From the NCBI GenBank assembly GCA_937906765.1, contig CALCUV010000324.1, positions 1-8,310 on the forward strand: a stretch of 8,310 bases of DNA. The letters run 5' to 3'. The first letter of the stretch is position 1. The number at the start of each line of letters is the position of its first letter. Positions 6,742-8,310 of this stretch are shown here, in pieces. Source of the stretch: an uncultured Prevotella sp. (lineage in GTDB: Bacteria; Bacteroidota; Bacteroidia; Bacteroidales; Bacteroidaceae). A model generated the notes under the pieces. That model made no database searches, had not been told where the DNA came from, and saw nothing but the letters and a program-made list of their open reading frames with translations. Made by a program: the position numbers and the translations under genes.

Positions 6742-7080
6742 TTAGTCATCAAGGTTTTCCTTATCCTTAGCAGGATTACGATGATAAATACGCTTGTTTA
6801 AGAACTCCTCTGCCGCAATAAGTGTAGGTTTGGGAAGTTTTTCGTAATAACGACTGATTTCAATCTGCTCAAGATTTTCAAATGTTTCTTCAAGACCGTC
6901 ATTACCTGAAGCAAATTCCTTCAATTTCTTGTTAAGGTCCTCCTTCATTTTTACGGAAATCTGATTTGAACGCTTTGCCATAATAGCAATGCTTTCATAC
7001 ACATTATCAGTACCTTGACAGAAGTCCATGAGATTGTGCGTCACTGTATTAGTGGGCGCTTTTGATTTCTTGTAATCCAT
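6742..7080 (-). CDS. rpoZ: DNA-directed RNA polymerase omega subunit, Bacteroidetes type
   Basis: Small polymerase subunit of the omega/RPB6 family, which holds the ends of the beta-prime chain and aids core assembly. The 112-residue product carries the core of the fold as DNVYESIAIMAKRSNQIS (25-42), equal to the family pattern of a conserved helix followed by the R-x-x-Q/I turn. A C-terminal part with KPTLIAAEEFLNKRI (84-98) is shared by Bacteroidetes omega proteins. Outside the core the chain is mostly charged and helical, with an acidic ENLDD end. It starts 33 bases after bamD on the same strand with no promoter visible between them, and ends 21 bases before a strong intrinsic terminator, so bamD-rpoZ form one transcript. 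This bamD-rpoZ pairing is typical of the phylum and strengthens the assignment of a diverged, short protein. Confidence 0.86.
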   Translation of the reverse strand: MDYKKSKAPTNTVTHNLMDFCQGTDNVYESIAIMAKRSNQISVKMKEDLNKKLKEFASGNDGLEETFENLEQIEISRYYEKLPKPTLIAAEEFLNKRIYHRNPAKDKENLDD

Positions 7081-7113
7081 ATTTTGTTTGCTCTTTCGAG
7101 TGTTATTAAATTA

Positions 7114-7944
7114 TCAATCCATTGTAGCATATTTAGAAGCCTTCTTAAAAAGTTGGTTTGCTTCTTTTATATACTTTGATTCAGGATACTCATTCGTAAA
7201 TCCGTAATATTCATCAATAGCATTGTGATAGCGTTCAATTTTTTTCTCTTCAACACTATTCGCCGCTAATTCAAACTTTGCGCGCAATATTAAAATTGCA
7301 AATTCCTCGCGAAGTCGAGTATAGGGATAGTCTCTGATAGCATTTTCAGCGGTAATTACGCATGCTTGATAATTACTACCTCCATCATTACTGCAATTTC
7401 CAAAATAATTGCCTAAGTCAAAATATAGTTTAGCAGAGAGATATTCCTTTTCAACCAAAATGTCTTGAAGGTCATAAATAAATTGCATTGCCTGCTCTCT
7501 TCTAACACTATACGGATAGCGCTCAATGAAATTTTGAAACTCTGTTATCGCTTCATACGTCGGAGTTTGATCTAAACGAACCTCAGGAACCTCTTCCATC
7601 AACGACAATGCACAATAAAAATGCGCTTCTTCTGTGTAAACTCCCTTAGGATACGTTTGATAATACTTTCGGAAAATGGAACTTGCCGTTTCATAATTCC
7701 CGGAATGATAGTTGCACAAACCAAACAAGAAAAGTGACTCCTGCCCTTTTTCAGTACCTTTCAAAGTCACAATCATCGTTTGCAACAACTGAGAGGCTCT
7801 ATTATATTGTCCTTGTGCAAAATATTCCTTTGCTGCCTCATATTTGTAATTAAAATCAACAGTCTTGAGTATCTTGCTGTAATTATTACAAGAACTTAGA
7901 CTTATGATTGTGGCAAGCACAACGAAATAAAGAATCTTACTCAT
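7114..7944 (-). CDS. bamD: Outer-membrane assembly lipoprotein BamD
   Basis: Lipoprotein of the BAM complex, which with BamA folds beta-barrel proteins into the outer membrane. From 7944 the product is 276 residues: a lipoprotein signal peptide MSKILYFVVLATIISLSSC with lipobox LSSC, so the mature chain begins at C19. A series of tetratricopeptide-type helical pairs follows, for example YEAAKEYFAQGQYNRASQLL, LFGLCNYHSGNYETASSIF, EAITEFQNFIERYPYSV and AIDEYYGFTNEYPESKYIKEA. Length and repeat layout match BamD/ComL/YfiO. The residues after the cysteine (NNYS) lack the acidic stretch that sends Bacteroidetes lipoproteins to the cell surface, which fits a periplasm-facing anchor. An upstream ATG at 7989 is in frame but would read through the promoter and precede the signal peptide, so I rejected it. 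The gene is followed by rpoZ and its promoter lies at 7959-7990. Confidence 0.92.
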   Translation of the reverse strand: MSKILYFVVLATIISLSSCNNYSKILKTVDFNYKYEAAKEYFAQGQYNRASQLLQTMIVTLKGTEKGQESLFLFGLCNYHSGNYETASSIFRKYYQTYPKGVYTEEAHFYCALSLMEEVPEVRLDQTPTYEAITEFQNFIERYPYSVRREQAMQFIYDLQDILVEKEYLSAKLYFDLGNYFGNCSNDGGSNYQACVITAENAIRDYPYTRLREEFAILILRAKFELAANSVEEKKIERYHNAIDEYYGFTNEYPESKYIKEANQLFKKASKYATMD

Positions 7945-7958
7945 AGTGAAATTTTGGG

Positions 7959-7990
7959 CAAATTTACAAAATGCTGACGGATTGAGCAAG
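7959..7990 (-). promoter_or_regulatory. bamD: Bacteroidetes-type promoter of bamD-rpoZ
   Basis: The minus strand reads TAAATTTG at 7966-7959, a full -7 match. Twenty bases upstream is CTTG (7990-7987), one mismatch from the -33 TTTG. Transcription would begin near 7955, leaving about 11 bases before the ATG at 7944. No strong Shine-Dalgarno sequence is seen, as is usual in this phylum. Confidence 0.6.
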
Positions 7991-8113
7991 AACTAAGATT
8001 TACATTTAATTATTTTAACAAAAAATATAGCAAATTATTTAGGTCTATAGGGTATATAACTTCCATGTCATAACTTTTATTATAATTTAAGCAATTAAAA
8101 AACAGACAAACTC

Positions 8114-8144
8114 TTTGTCGTTTGAAAAATTGTTTCTAATTTTG
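8114..8144 (+). promoter_or_regulatory. ffs: Consensus Bacteroidetes promoter for the SRP RNA and tRNA-Thr
   Basis: TTTG at 8114-8117, a 19-base spacer, and TAATTTTG at 8137-8144 match both elements of the Bacteroidetes primary promoter with correct spacing. This is the best promoter in the window, as expected for a stable-RNA gene. A start near 8148 would leave about 22 bases before the paired 5' end of the RNA, presumably removed by processing. Confidence 0.75.
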
Positions 8145-8169
8145 CACACGAAATTACAGCATGTAACAT

Positions 8170-8265
8170 GGGTAAGTGCTGTACGGCCAGCTCCCTTCGA
8201 ATCCTCCAGGGCTTGATCGCAGCAAAGGTAGTTGGTTGTAGCGGCGCGATGCAGTTAGCTTACCC
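8170..8265 (+). ncRNA. ffs: Signal recognition particle RNA, small (4.5S-like) form
   Basis: RNA scaffold of the signal recognition particle; binds Ffh and helps deliver nascent membrane and secreted proteins to FtsY. The ends are complementary: GGGTAAG (8170-8176) pairs with CTTACCC (8259-8265), extended inward by GCTGTA (8178-8183) with TGCAGT (8250-8255) using G-U pairs, and CCAGCT with AGTTGG further in. The apical part aligns with the conserved domain of bacterial SRP RNA: CGAA..CC..CAGG (8198-8210) on the 5' side and AGCA..GGTA (8221-8230) on the 3' side, the Ffh-binding symmetric loop. Between them, where most bacteria have a short stem capped by GGAA, there is GC, TTGATC, GC (8211-8220). 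The length of about 96 bases fits the small bacterial form without an Alu domain. The exact ends are inferred from pairing. It is followed four bases later by tRNA-Thr. Confidence 0.82.
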
Positions 8266-8269
8266 TCCC

Positions 8270-8310
8270 GCCTCTTTAGCTCAGTTGGCCAGAGCACGTG
8301 ATTTGTAATC
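8270..8310 (+). tRNA. tRNA-Thr (anticodon UGU), 5' 41 bases; cut by window edge
   Basis: Acceptor 5' strand GCCTCTT, then T8-A9, D-stem GCTC (8279-8282) pairing with GAGC (8292-8295), the D-loop with the conserved AGTTGG, and the anticodon stem CGTGA (8297-8301) with loop TTTGTAA (8302-8308). The anticodon TGT (8304-8306) reads ACA and wobble-related threonine codons. The last two bases TC begin the 3' side of the anticodon stem and pair as expected. The rest of the anticodon stem, the T arm and the acceptor 3' strand lie outside the window. Confidence 0.93.

Noticed and set aside
7945..7989. In-frame upstream extension of bamD
   Set aside because: It would place 15 residues before a good lipoprotein signal peptide and would span the promoter -7 box.
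8026..8040. Possible second bamD -7 box (complement of CAAATTATTTA)
   Set aside because: The TA is out of register with TTTG; the box at 7959-7966 is a full match and better placed.
1..8310. A mobile element, CRISPR array, toxin-antitoxin or defence system
   Set aside because: Every gene present matches a housekeeping family, and no repeats, transposase, integrase or nuclease motifs were seen on either strand.

Overview
This window looks like ordinary chromosomal backbone from a member of the Bacteroidales, with a Prevotella-like flavour. The grounds are gene content and grouping (bamD with an omega-like rpoZ and a DUF4293 membrane protein; an ftsE separated from ftsX and joined to lysC-lysA), Bacteroidetes-type promoters (TTTG about 19-21 bases upstream of TAnnTTTG), and the absence of clear Shine-Dalgarno sequences. 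I found no mobile element, CRISPR array, phage gene or defence system. I do not see a new multi-gene system; the notable points are small-scale.

Layout. Bases 1-4810 hold a minus-strand run transcribed in the order ftsE, lysC, lysA, valS, with gaps of 19 and 12 bases and then a 10-base overlap. valS is cut by the left edge of the window just before its KMSKS loop. LysC and LysA catalyse the first and last steps of the diaminopimelate/lysine pathway; FtsE is the ATPase of a divisome-linked ABC complex that controls peptidoglycan cleavage; ValRS charges tRNA-Val. Bases 4811-4985 are an AT-rich spacer with a promoter -7 box, three TTAAGT-type repeats spaced exactly 21 bases apart, and nested inverted repeats. 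Bases 4986-5980 hold ssb followed by an Sfp-type phosphopantetheinyl transferase that overlaps it by 13 bases. Bases 6043-6483 encode a four-helix DUF4293 protein.

Bases 6742-7944 hold bamD-rpoZ on the minus strand, closed by a good intrinsic terminator at 6668-6720. Facing away on the plus strand, a near-consensus promoter at 8114-8144 drives an RNA I identify as the small SRP (4.5S-type) RNA, bases about 8170-8265. Only four bases later begins a tRNA-Thr(UGU), cut by the right edge of the window.

How the genes fit together. They are mostly housekeeping: amino-acid and wall-precursor supply, tRNA charging, DNA replication and repair (SSB), carrier-protein activation, outer-membrane protein assembly (BamD), transcription (omega) and protein targeting (SRP RNA). 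Points worth a second look are the SRP RNA apical loop that is not GGAA, the SSB whose C-terminal tip lacks the usual acidic residues and overlaps the next gene's start, promoters lying so close to ftsE and ssb that their mRNAs would have almost no leader, and the 21-base phased repeats in front of ftsE. No gene-free stretch exceeds 300 bases; the longest are 6484-6741 (a terminator plus sequence in which I see nothing convincing) and 7945-8169 (two divergent promoters in AT-rich DNA).
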